A DNA stretch of 64,000 nucleotides, from contig JABVXV010000039.1 of NCBI GenBank assembly GCA_013365325.1, forward strand, positions 62,001 to 126,000, given 5' to 3'. The stretch is from Dipetalonema caudispina. Taxonomy: Eukaryota > Nematoda > Chromadorea > Rhabditida > Onchocercidae. The notes under the pieces are model-generated. The model ran no database searches, had not been told where the DNA came from, and saw only the letters and a program-made list of their open reading frames with translations. The position numbers were made by a program, and so were the translations under genes. This document shows positions 29,501 through 40,680 of this stretch, in pieces (the first letter of the stretch is position 1; the number at the start of each line of letters is the position of its first letter).

Positions 29501-31291
29501 ATAATTCTAATTAATTTTTTTTTTTTAGATTTGTAACGAATGATCATCCAAGTCCATCATTGCTAGCAAAATATGCGAAAGAGGATAAACCAATTGGTTT
29601 CCGTTTGATATGGACCGAAGTTGAGAAAATCTTACCGGAAGGATATGTTTGTCCGGTAATTCAATTTTAACATTTTTCGTATGAAAAATTAAATCATCTA
29701 AAATTTCATTCCAACAAATGATTAATTACTTTAAATAGATTATGATTATTTCTGGGAATTGTAACTAAGATGTGAAAAAGAAGAAATATAATTGTGAGAA
29801 TTTGATGAAAGAGAAAGATAGATAATTCTGTTTTAATGATATCATTGATAAGAATGATAGGAATAAGTTATGTTAGAAAGATATGGAAGGATTGATATTC
29901 TTCATATTTAACGTTTGAGATGCAAATGCTGCTATCAACTATGATAGTTTACAGAGGGTAAATTCGAAACAATTCTGAGAAATCGAATTAAAATATTTTA
30001 TTGTACAGTCAAATTTATTTTTTTTTAAGGTCAGTTTTTACTACTCTTAACGAAACTTTTAGAAGATCGCTAAATAATCGTTAAATTGATGGAATACATA
30101 GCTAACTTACATCTTAATCTCTTTAATTTATTTAAGCATTAAATTAATTTCATGCTTAAATAAATTACTCAAATAAATATCAAATAATAAGCAATCTTTT
30201 TCTTCTTCTTCTTCATCGTTAATTAAATATTTTCATCATTCTTTGACAATTTCTCCGAACATTTTTTCATTATAAATTTAAATTTGCTTAAAATTTATTC
30301 TAACATTTTTAGTAACAATTTAATAATATTTATACAAAATAACAAACTACAGGGTTTTGCTTGCAAAGGTGGCGAATTATGCATCGATGATGGACAAAAT
30401 GTTTGCGCAAGTCGATCTCAATTATGTATCGATAAATCACTGATCTGCAACGGTGTACATAATTGTGCCGAAAATGATTATACAGATGAAGAGGATTGTA
30501 AGTTAGTTATGCCAATTTAATCTTTAAAATTCTACCATAGCATATTTTTAGGTAAAAAAAAAGAAGAAAAAAATTTGAAAAATATGTTGTTAATGCAATT
30601 TTATGAGATTCTCTAAACGATGTAATTAAAATTAAATTATGCCAAAATAATTTTCGAGTAAAATTGTTGTAAATTGATAAGCAATAATCATATTCATTTT
30701 TTTTTTTTACTTATTACCTATCAAATTGACTAAATATTAACGGATAAATTGTGATTAATTTTTTGAAACAATGCATGTATATCTCTTTGCAAAAATAACA
30801 ACAGATGATTACAGTATTCCTATTTTATACTAAAAAATTCGATATAGATTAATTGAATACGAATAATTTCATATTTATCTATCTGTACCTAATTTGTCAT
30901 TTGATAGATATATCATTTCTTAGGTTATTCTCAACATATTATCATATCAATATGCTCAATAATTTTCCTCCTGATACTGCTCATCATATCGGTGATTTTG
31001 TGGCAACGAAGAATTAGGCGACATTTGGAAGAACGGAAATGTAAACGTCCTGAAGCTACAAGAATAGGATCAACATCATTGGCAGATAGTAATGGAAAAA
31101 ATGCGGTTATTTGGGAACCAACAAGATGTTCCTCGATGAATGTTGATCCAATGTTGGATATTCATCATCTTCATGTTGGACATTATCAGAGTCATTGCCA
31201 TCATTATCATGATCATCGAAAGCAACAGAAACAACAACAAAATCATATAGCACTTACTGAAATGAATACTTTCCACTCTGCTCTATTATAA
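26512..31291 (+). CDS. Neto/SOL-2-like receptor: two CUB domains, LDLa, one membrane segment
   Basis: Predicted type I membrane protein. Neto proteins and C. elegans SOL-2 with this order are auxiliary subunits of ionotropic glutamate receptors; that role is inferred from architecture. Exons: 26512-26986, 28522-28743, 29088-29259, 29529-29655, 30353-30497, 30924-31291; in phase, 502 residues. A signal peptide covers about residues 1-20, then a poly-Gln stretch. CUB1 runs about 35-157 (GGYLTSPNYPFSYPPNQDC, FCGNQLP, FRLRYQF) and CUB2 about 178-325 (FNGEIRSPGYPSFYPRNVTC, VKFCGSQL, GFRLIW). The LDLa module is at about 350-381 (CIDKSLICNGVHNCAE, DEEDC, with its last Cys split over the exon 5/6 junction). 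The membrane helix is at about 384-406, then basic residues. The cytoplasmic tail is rich in His and Gln. Introns are long and extremely AT-rich. Other CUB-LDLa receptors remain possible. Confidence 0.85.
28744..29087 (+). repeat. Degenerate tandem repeat filling intron 2 of the Neto-like gene
   Basis: About three diverged units of roughly 95-130 nt. Each carries a T/A-rich part, then a segment like GAACATTT..TCAACAACCTATGATAGGTATA. Its variants end near 28866, near 28988 and at 29081, the last running straight into the splice acceptor. A short TA run lies at 28860-28872. Confidence 0.5.
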
Positions 31292-32034
31292 TTTGATTTA
31301 TAATTAGATTGAATTTCATATCGTAGTGTAAGTTTTATCGTACACTTCATAGCCATTTTTGGCTGCACAATATTATTGTATTATGACAAAAAATTTGTTT
31401 TACCAAAAACTTCATACAAATGAAATGGTTGAATTAATTTTAGCAATATTTCGTTTTTGTTTTGTAATTTAAGCCTTCAATTAAGGTATTTTAATCAAAT
31501 TTACTGTTCTCAAGACCTCTTTCTGCAGTAATAATTTATTTTAATGCTCAATTTGCTTCTACTTGAAATAGTATGCATGCAACCCATACAGTCTCAGTGA
31601 AGCAAATTTTATACATATTTTAATCAAATGATTGTTAACAGACAGCACCAACAATAAATTCTTCCGAAACAGAGTCATGCATCAAAGCGAGAAAAAAGAA
31701 GTAATCTAAAGATATGAAATTAAAAGGAAATAATAACATCCTACCGTATCATAAGTCATTGAAGTAATCTAGATTCCAGAATGAATTTTGAAATCCAGAT
31801 TCCGTCNNNNNNNNNNNNNNNNNNNNNNNNNNNNNNNNNNNNNNNNNNNNNNNNNNNNNNNNNNNNNNNNNNNNNNNNNNNNNNNNNNNNNNNNNNNNNN
31901 NNNNNNAGCGAGAAAAAAGAAGTAATCTAAAGATATGAAATTAAAAGGAAATAATAACATCCTACCGTATCATAAGTCATTGAAGTAATCTAGATTCCAG
32001 AATGAATTTTGAAATCCAGATTCCGTCCTAATAA
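31292..32034. other. Convergent intergenic region with assembly gap
   Basis: The Neto-like gene and XPNPEP3 end towards each other here. An AATAAA at 31653-31658 could serve the plus-strand gene. Positions 31807-31906 are 100 N, a conventional placeholder. The 121 nt just before the gap (31686-31806) are repeated exactly just after it (31907-32027). Confidence 0.9.
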
Positions 32035-34417
32035 TCACCGGGGTAGATTTTGTAAGATGTAAAGGTCGTCATTGCTTTGTTCAACACGTCCAGCTATCAT
32101 TAGTTGTCTAATGCTTTCTGGATCTCTAACAGCATCTTTGGTGAGCACTTCCACTGCGCCATTCGATCCAAGCAAAATATCATCTTCAATACGCATGCCG
32201 ATGCCGCGAAACTCATTTCTCACTTTTTCATTGTCATGCCGAACGTAAATGCCTAAAAATAGAGAGGAAAAAAGGATCTTTATTTCGTCAGCTTCACTTG
32301 GCTGATTCTTCTTGTCACCAAGAACACAAACAACCTTATACCAAAGTCTATAAAACCTTACCTGGTTCCACAGTGAATGTAACTCCCGGCTGTAAGGGAA
32401 TATTGCGAGCCACAGAAGCAGTATCGTGCACATCCATTCCAAGATAATGACTTACATGGTGGGGACAAATTCTATCCGCTTCCTGAGAAAAAAGAAAACT
32501 TCAAAATTTCACTAGATGATGATTCGAATTTGTTTTATTTGTTGATTACATTTGTACCTATTTGATAAGTTTTCCGGAAAGTACTGGAAAAAGAAGCAAA
32601 CTTACATAGAGCAATTCCTCCTTTCCCATATTGCTCGGAAACATTCCTACTTCAGAAAGATTTTCCGCAATATATTCGATCATTGCTAAGTATATTTCAT
32701 TTAGCCTCAACAACTCAGTTTGCCTAAGATAATCCAAAAGACGGGACTGCACATCATTTAGTGCATCATAGATAGCTCTTTGTGGAACACTAAAATGACC
32801 AGAAATTGGGAAAACCCGAGTGATATCACTTGAATAACCTTCGTAATCACAGCCAGCATCTACAAGCATTGTATCATCACCATTAATCGCCTAAAATTTT
32901 AATTTTAAATTTGAAAACTTTGACATATAAGAAACTGAAGTTCACTGCAACGTAAAAATGAGAAAAAAAAAAGAACCTTATTTGCATCCAGATAATGTAT
33001 TATGTTGGCACGATTGCCAGCAGCTACTACTGGTGGATAGGCAAGACCGGCAGCGCCACGACGTCGTACTTCCAACTCTAATCGTCCGACAATTTCGTTT
33101 TCATTGCTAGCTCCTCGACTTTTTGCTATCATTGCATTCATAGATTGTGCACCAATATAACACGTCCGACGCATTAGATGTTGCTCGGCTGATGATTTAA
33201 TCCATCGTAAGGCATCAATATGTTCACGTACTGGCACAAACGTACTACACGCTGACAATACCTTCAATTCTTTTATTCTATTCACTCAATTAGTAATATT
33301 GACGGAATTATACAACGATTTCCAATCCTAACATATAATAATACTGTCTACAAGAACAAACATCCCATAACATCAAAGCTTTTAGTTCCTAATCCAACCG
33401 CTAAAATTTGTAAATGCCCCTAAATTTATCGACAACATGTCTAACAAGCATATTAATCAAAGTGATTTGAAAGATGCCATTAGAAGGTAATTTAAAGAGA
33501 TTGGTAATTAATGGAGTTGAAAAACCAAAAAAAAAAAAGGTTTAATATCAAGCCATCGCAAGAACACGTGCTTTATTGAATGTGGGGATGATGATGCTTC
33601 AAATTTCAATAAATCAATTGTCATTTCAATTGTGACTAACATAAGCATATGTTATCAATTGTGACTAACATAAGCATATGTTATGAGAGCAGATAAAAAA
33701 ACTCCACTGACCTCAAAAAATTTAATTTACCTCAGGAAGACCATCCCTTATTGCATGAATTGTTGTAGTATCATATGAAACAGCACAACCAGTAGTATTT
33801 AACATTAGCATTTGTAAATCAGGAATTAGCTCATTTCGTTCTTTGATTTCATCTAAACCACTGATATTTGCAATTTCGTTCGCACTCAGTCCAGGACCAT
33901 CCCATAATTCTTGCTTTTCAGAACGTTCTGAAAAACAAAATAATAATATCAGAATATTAAACTGTAAAAAAAAGGTAAAGAGTGCTATACCTACTTGTTA
34001 ATTGGTATTAGGTAAATGCAAATCAGTAATCAGATAATAAATGAGATGAAGAGAACAATAAAAAATGATACCTTCTACATACAAAATTGACTTCAGTTTT
34101 TGCTCTGATCCAGCTGTTATTACGAGCACAGCATCCGGTTGATTTAAACCGGTAAAGTATCGGAAATATGAACACTGATGGAATGGATATGGTACATCCG
34201 GAGCATAGAATTGGCGTACAGCGGATCGTAACACCACGACCAAAGGTTTGTTTTTGATTTCTGAGACTGTTTGCCGTAATTTGGCAACTAAATTCGAGCG
34301 ACGTTGCGTATATTCAGCAACACTGATTGACTGCCTCATTGCTGTCATAGTAGCCATCGATGATGACGATGCTGATGAAGATATCCGCCGAAAATATCGA
34401 CATATTCCCCCTATCAT
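32035..34417 (-). CDS. XPNPEP3: Mitochondrial Xaa-Pro aminopeptidase 3 (peptidase family M24B)
   Basis: Removes an N-terminal residue before proline; the mitochondrial form (Icp55 in yeast) trims presequence-processed proteins. Minus-strand exons: 34417-34072, 33927-about 33742, 33284-32977, 32890-32606, 32482-32362, 32252-32035; about 487 residues (human 507). The N-terminus ([14 protein letters not shown]) looks like a mitochondrial presequence. The amino-terminal domain shows [20 protein letters not shown] and ELWDGP. The catalytic domain shows [17 protein letters not shown], both metal Asp in [15 protein letters not shown], the His in [15 protein letters not shown], and the metal Glu in VEPG and RIEDD. 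Thus all five metal ligands are present. The junction between exons 2 and 3 is weak: the obvious donor (33730/33729) does not keep the frame, and the in-phase choice uses a GTCTTC donor and a TTGAG acceptor. The chosen ATG is the first in frame, next to a TTTTGCGAG that could be a trans-splice acceptor. Confidence 0.93.
33627..33684. repeat. 29-bp unit repeated twice in an XPNPEP3 intron
   Basis: The unit at 33627-33655 is repeated exactly at 33656-33684. Each unit contains AACATA-AGCA-TATGTT, a small inverted repeat. Confidence 0.85.
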
Positions 34418-35281
34418 CTCGCAAAAAGAAAACCTTTCTCCCAAATAATATGAAATTCTGAAAATGATTTGATAATCTTGAACCCCATACGACGATAATT
34501 TGAAAGAGCGACAAGTGGAAGTTACTGATGGATTTCAAACCGTCAGAAAGTATAATACTTCCAACAAACTCTCAAACCTTTCGTTGATAAAATACTTCCA
34601 ACAAATAATTGAAGGGATTTACGAAAGTTACACCTTCTATTTCAGAACTATAAAACTATAAAAGCAAAACCATAGTGAATCACAGAGCTAATTTCAACAT
34701 TGACCCAGATCAATCTGATGGTGAGGAAATTTCCATAATCAGCATTAACTTATCCGTTAGCATGCCACAAAATGTCGACAATTTAATCCCTTACAACATA
34801 TCACGCATCACCAACAGCAATTATTGCTGTATGCTGAACAAACGTCTTGAAGATACGAAACACTCTATCTGCTAAATCTAAATGTCGGATTCACAAAAAT
34901 GTTTCCTAATCAAAACTCACGAAACAATGCATAGTTCAAGCGTAGCGTAAGAATGCTCCTGGAATCGCATAACTCACTAGATAATTTTTGATGGATGGAA
35001 TTTAGAAATTAATAAGTTTTCTAACATCACGACACTAAATTGGAATGAGCATTCTATCGTAGAAACATAAGTAGCGATAGTAACGAAAATTCGTAGCTGC
35101 AGTGTAAATTATTCCCAAAATAGGAGGGAAAAGAGGAAAAAACAAGTAAACAATGATAGTATCGAATGTATAGAACGGTTTATTCCAGTATAGTAACAAA
35201 ACTCACTTTAAAGAAGATAATGACAGTTTTGGAACTAAATTCTGTCTCTTCGGCTGGCTAGTCACGTATTGCTTTCTTTTT

Positions 35282-35315
<34 letters not shown>

Positions 35316-35881
35316 CAGAAATAACCCGAACAGATATTTAAATGAAATCCCTATTGAATGTGTAATATTCACAGCGCTACCATATGAAGGAAGAAAACGG
35401 AAAACTTGAAGTTCAGGAAAAATAATGAAATCCAATCCAAGTACAACGTGAATACGTATGTATAAACGGCTGATAAAGGTAAAGATAAGTGCAAATGATG
35501 TTGATGTGCAAAAAAAAAAAAATGGAAATACAAGAGATACGCAAACCATCAAAAAAAAAAAAAAAAATTTAAATCATGTGAAAAAAAAGGAGAGAACATC
35601 AATTCTCACAAACTCTAGTGAATGCAACGGGGGAAAAGAATTTAATATATAAGATACAGTTAACAGTTCAGAGGAGAACGTAACATTTGCCATGCTTCTT
35701 AGCATAAGAAACACACAACACACACACACACACACATACACACGCACACCACAAATACACATACACTCGCATATATGCACTTATATAGCATGAACATGAC
35801 AATTACTAGCACTGATAGTGAGGCGACTGCTAATCTTTCCAGTTTTACTTTTCTTCCTCTTTTACAATAAACAATAGTAAT
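34418..35881. other. Intergenic between XPNPEP3 and lingerer-like gene
   Basis: Should contain the XPNPEP3 promoter and the 3' UTR of the lingerer-like gene, both on the minus strand. No coding segment is recognised; the small frame at 34675-34875 has no family features. A minus-strand AATAAA lies at 35179-35184. A homopolymer of 31 T is at 35285-35315 and A-rich runs occur at about 35509-35521 and 35551-35566. Confidence 0.6.
35711..35766. repeat. CA microsatellite
   Basis: Imperfect (CA)n tract, purest at about 35718-35735, in the probable 3' UTR of the lingerer-like gene. Confidence 0.9.
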
Positions 35882-38800
35882 CTATGACGCGCTCCAATGC
35901 TGTGGTCCACCGCCATATGCTTTCTTGTGGCCATGCAGTGGCATTTGCTGTGACATGTATCCTTGTGTTTGATATACTTGCGGTGGTGGCGTTGCTTGTG
36001 CACCTCCTCCCAGACGATCCTTTGCATTAGTCGAACTTCCGTACTTATCTAGCTGTTGATGACCCTGATAGACCTATAATAAAAACAAAAATAAAGATCA
36101 AAAGTTTGGAAGCCACAAATCCAACGGTTTCAATTCTAAAAACACAAATCCAATGGTTTTAATACTAAAAACTTAGATATTCTTCCAACCTTCTGCTGTT
36201 GAGAGGAAAGACGCTGGTCAGAAAGGGAATCTTCAACACTTTGTTGCGCAAACATCTGATGATTTAGTTTATGTTGTCCATTAGTAACATTCGGTAACAT
36301 GAATGAGAAGGGCAGCTGGTTGATTTGTGGATGATAAGCAGCCGGTGGTACCTAAAATACTGATGTTCTATCTTAAAGATTGTTTTTCAATCGGAAAATC
36401 TTGATCTCTTGCTTCCAGCGGCAACTTAAATATTTTCATAAGAATATTATAAGCTGATAAAATAAGACAAAACATCGCAAACTTGGAATATCGAATTGAT
36501 GTGATTGTGTTGAGGAAGTGTAAACGCAGCAGCTGGTGGACCACTGAAACCCGGCGGTGGAGCGACCGCAGAACTGTTCACCGCAGCTGAATCACGCTGT
36601 TGTTGATTACCCAGTATACCAGAGCCAGTTCCGCTTGCTATTGTACTGTTTGCTGCTGCTGCGGCAGCCGTCGCCAAATAAGCCTAAAACCACAAATAAC
36701 ACGGTTATCATCCTAGACATTGACGAATACAAAATATGTTAACTGCTTCTCAAAGATCAAAAAGAGTTTTAAATTAAAAATACCATACTTTCGAGAGATC
36801 AACAATGCTGGGATGCTGGTCCGGTCGTTGTTGATGTTGCGACTGAACTGGGGGTGGTGGTTGATTTTGTTGCTGTTGTGAAGCAATAGCTGCTGCTGGA
36901 GGCAACATTGTTGACAACGAGTTCATATCAAATTGTCCAACCCCTGAAACACCGTTATAAGTCAAAGTTAACAATGAGAAGTAAGATTTACTGCTAACGC
37001 TTCTTTAGTGGCCTGCAAACTAGCAAACACTAACCAAATGGATACTGTACCAACGCTGCAGCATACTCATCTTGTCGCACTCCTGCCATTGGACTGTACA
37101 TATTTAGGTACGGATAGTTGGCATATGGCAACTGCGTTGTGGTATAAAGCGCATGTGGTGCTTGCTGCAAAATTATAAAGAATTCGATTTGAAAGATCAA
37201 CACTAACAGCACTCATTCTTAGTGACCACTGACCGGAATTATAACATGTTCAAACCAATTTTCCCTTGAGTGTTAGTTGTAAACTTCGCTTCACGCATTC
37301 ATATGCAGTTGAAACCACTATATAAGATTGTGACAAGTATAAATTACCTGTTGATGATGCAGTGAGAGCGGTAACTTTGCCGCGTTCCGACTATCAGATG
37401 ACGGATATGACATGCTCGACGTATCAGCATATGATAATCCGGATGTAACTGGTTGACGCTGGATTGTGTTTGTTTGATGCACTGCAGGTGAAGATTGAGG
37501 CATAGAAACACTACCGTTGCCGGCTGATATCTGAAATCACATTCCTATTGATGTCATCTAACTTCACTCCGCAATCTAATTTTTTTTTTGTCATAAAAAA
37601 TACACGAATTTCTCAGCTCATCCTTCTGTTTAAACGGCACATCACTTCTAAGCAGTAACTTTTCTCCTACGATTAGAGCATTGCACCTCTATTTCTTCTA
37701 AATAACAAATCACGGAAAATCACCATCAGTTTGATAAGAATGTTAAAGAAATTGTTTCTGCAGAAAATTAATAAATGAATAGTCCTAGCAAAAATTATAG
37801 CTTAGTGAAAAACTTCGTCGAAATATATACTTTTGGTTGCTGTGAATTCATTGCCGATGAATAATCACCCACTGGGCCATTTGAAAGCATGGACGATGAC
37901 GAATCCGCATTCATCTCAGCCTGCAACAAAGTAAACATTTTAGGAATAATTTGAAAAGTAGCGGAAATTTTAGCTGTTTTGCAAGAACATCCGCTCCCTA
38001 CTGTTGTTAGCAGAATGCTTGTCTAGGTGGTTTGAATCATGCATTTTTCCAGACAGTGAGGATTGTATGACAATTCTCATATTTATGTTCCATCAGAGAA
38101 ATTTCACAACCACCAACGGTATTAGTTGTTGACACATATAATATGAACGCTAATAAATGACCGATGCCTGAAAGCACATTAGAGATATTCACACAGACCT
38201 AATCATATCTCACAAAGAGCAAAAAATATATTACCTTAGCAGTCTGATTATTCAAGGACCGAGATTTAGCCGATGCACCGTAAACATCATCACCGTGCTC
38301 ATCGCTTCCTGTTGCTGAGTCAACGTGAAAACCAAACTGGTATTCGGGCAAGGTTGGGCCATTTGCTTCTCCTGACACAAATTCCACAGTACTTGAATGG
38401 GTGGTATGTTGAGATGCTCGTGGAACTTGACCTGGTTTCGTATTCTGCAGAGGCGACTTGGACATTAAACTTGGTTGATTTGTATTAGATTTCGTAGTAG
38501 GAGCAGTACCACCAATTCCAAGGTCGTTTTTCAATTGTGTCGTCCAGTCTGCTGACGTATTCGTTACGGTGGTAACAGATGCATTCGTTCGAGATTGTTG
38601 TGACACGCCTGCTGCATGCATCGCTGTCCCCGCGACAGGATTTGCTGATCCAGATGCATCATGACCAGCTAAAGGTGATGTTCGAGTTTCACGTCCTTTA
38701 TCTGCTTCTTCCGAAGGAACTGCTAACTGACTACTCGTTGAGACAAGTCCACTGCTGAAATGAGTATTTGAAATTAAATAACTAAAGCATAAAAGAGGAA

Positions 38801-40680
38801 AAAAGACATCACTTGTTAGAACAACCAAGCAAAAAGCAGCAATCACATGAATCACTTTAGCAGAAATTTATAGAGGCCCTACTAAGAAAGCATGCATTTA
38901 ATCATAATGGTAGCTTAGCCAGGCCTTCAAACATTATCAAACCTACATATACGCCATCGGTCTGGCAATTGAGTTTTCTTCCTTATCAGCAAGACCCGAT
39001 AATTTATAGCAATCCGGGACTTCGTATTTTAAAATTTTCAAATGCATACATTGTATTTTAAAAATAATGTTTGATCCCACTACGATGTTCTCTTTATCAT
39101 AATGTCATCAGCGCTAAATTGGTTCGATCGGTTGCAGAATGAAAAGCATACTTCTGGTAGAGTGAATTCACATTTTCGAGTTGCGATTGCCCTAACGCTG
39201 GTGGTGCACCTGTTCCAGACCGACCTAGAGAATTTTTTAACGCATTTTCCTTCGCTTTATTAGTTCCGGCAGCTGCAACAGCAGCAAATGACACTGGTCC
39301 AGAAGTTGGTGTTATAGAGCTCATTCCAGCGACTGTGTTTACCGCAGGTGTTGTAGTGGCTGGTGGTGTTGTACTTCGTGAAAACACCAATGTGCCGTGT
39401 TGCTTCTGAAAAATTGAATATATTTTTTACAAAAACTGTTAAAATAAGAACATAACCAAATATTGAATTTTAAGAGGAGTCTGAAAAAGAATAGAACTGT
39501 AACTTTTTCATAATAATAAGAACAAGTCATACCCATTCCGTATCTTCAGCGCTGTCATCAACAGCAGCTGCACTTGCATTTGTCCATTCCTTACTAGGGT
39601 CCACCTTCAGTGCCTGTGAATTATCCCAAACGTTGCTTGCCACATTACCGCCAAATTGTCCTTGAGATGAAGAGTGCTGGTATCCACCGCGATACGGGCC
39701 TCGACCGCCACCACGTCCACCTCGATAACCACTACGTCCTCGCTCTGCTCCTCGCCCTCGTCCATATCCTGACAAAATGAACATTTTGTATGTTTGATGC
39801 TTACAGCAGCTCAGCACGATTCAGTAAAAAAGCACTTCAGAAAAAATCAACATATATTAAAAAAACTCCAGATTTTCAATATAATTTAGGGGCTTCTGCT
39901 TGTTGAGAAGTCATACAACAAAACAAAGTTCGAATTTAACATAAATTCTGACACTCTTTGCCATAGTATCGCCTGATTTCGTTCGCATACAATGCTCACT
40001 ATTAAATAAATAGAAAACTGGCTGAGATTAGCAAGAACTCTCCTATTAGCACTATTTTTTTCAAAGCTGATAGCACATACTAAACATGCTGATGGTAAAT
40101 AGGCAGAAATACTGGTGAAACCAAATGCTACCGAAATTATTCGATGATCTTGTGCTGTTAATTCGGTTCCTATGAGAAGAATTCGATTCTTCATGTTTCA
40201 ATTCTTCAGCTTCGGCTCGTTTTGCCCGCCTGCTTTTCTGTTCTTTCCAGACATTTTCATCTGGATAATTATCCTCCAAAATGGCATTTACTGCTTCTTG
40301 CACGTCGTTATTGTTATCATACAGAGCAATTTCGGCCTGACTTACGGTACATCTTGTCGTCTCCACTACCTGAAATTTATGCACCTAATATTCGAGCTTC
40401 AAACAAAGTTTCAGTTATTAAGACTAACAAATCAAGGGTATCCAATTGTCCACAACAGCGTGTCTTATGTCGACCACACTGTAATAATAATTCTGCAAGA
40501 CTTCATTATGGGTAATTATTACGATTACCATCACTAAATGATTTCTACCTTTTTGACAAGCTTCTGTATGTTAGCGCGATCATCATCTGTTATGGACAAA
40601 TCCTGCGTTAATCTGGCAAGCCGTAACTGATCTTGTGTGGCACGAATCTTCTGATCGCCTACTTCACCTTTGCCGCCCAT
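35882..40680 (-). CDS. Lingerer/UBAP2L-like protein (UBA domain, RGG region)
   Basis: Homologous to Drosophila Lingerer and human UBAP2/UBAP2L, cytoplasmic RNA-associated proteins found in stress granules. Twelve minus-strand exons: 40680-40549, 40369-40132, 39768-39533, 39405-39152, 38754-38235, 37920-37831, 37530-37348, 37164-37035, 36943-36789, 36683-36483, 36351-36190, 36073-35882; all in phase, 830 residues (human UBAP2L about 1,090). The UBA-like domain spans about residues 28-85 (VVETTRCTVSQAEIALYDN, VQEAVNAILEDN, VWKEQKSRRAKR). An RGG segment follows from about 124 (YGRGRGAERGRSGYRGGRGG), then an NVWDNSQ/EWTNA/EDTEW acidic-aromatic part. The rest is low in complexity, rich in Ser, Thr, Gln and Pro, with an aromatic stretch (HALYTTTQLPYANYPYLNMY) like the one in UBAP2L. 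The last exon ends PQHWSAS. Start ATG at 40680 with a possible acceptor (ATTCCCAG) a few tens of nt upstream. Confidence 0.92.

Noticed and set aside
34675..34875. Plus-strand frame of 66 codons upstream of XPNPEP3
   Set aside because: No ATG at its start, no recognisable motif, and no good splice sites around it.
40172..40537. Plus-strand frame of 121 codons
   Set aside because: It is antisense to exon 2 and introns of the lingerer-like gene, whose minus-strand frame shows a UBA-like domain.
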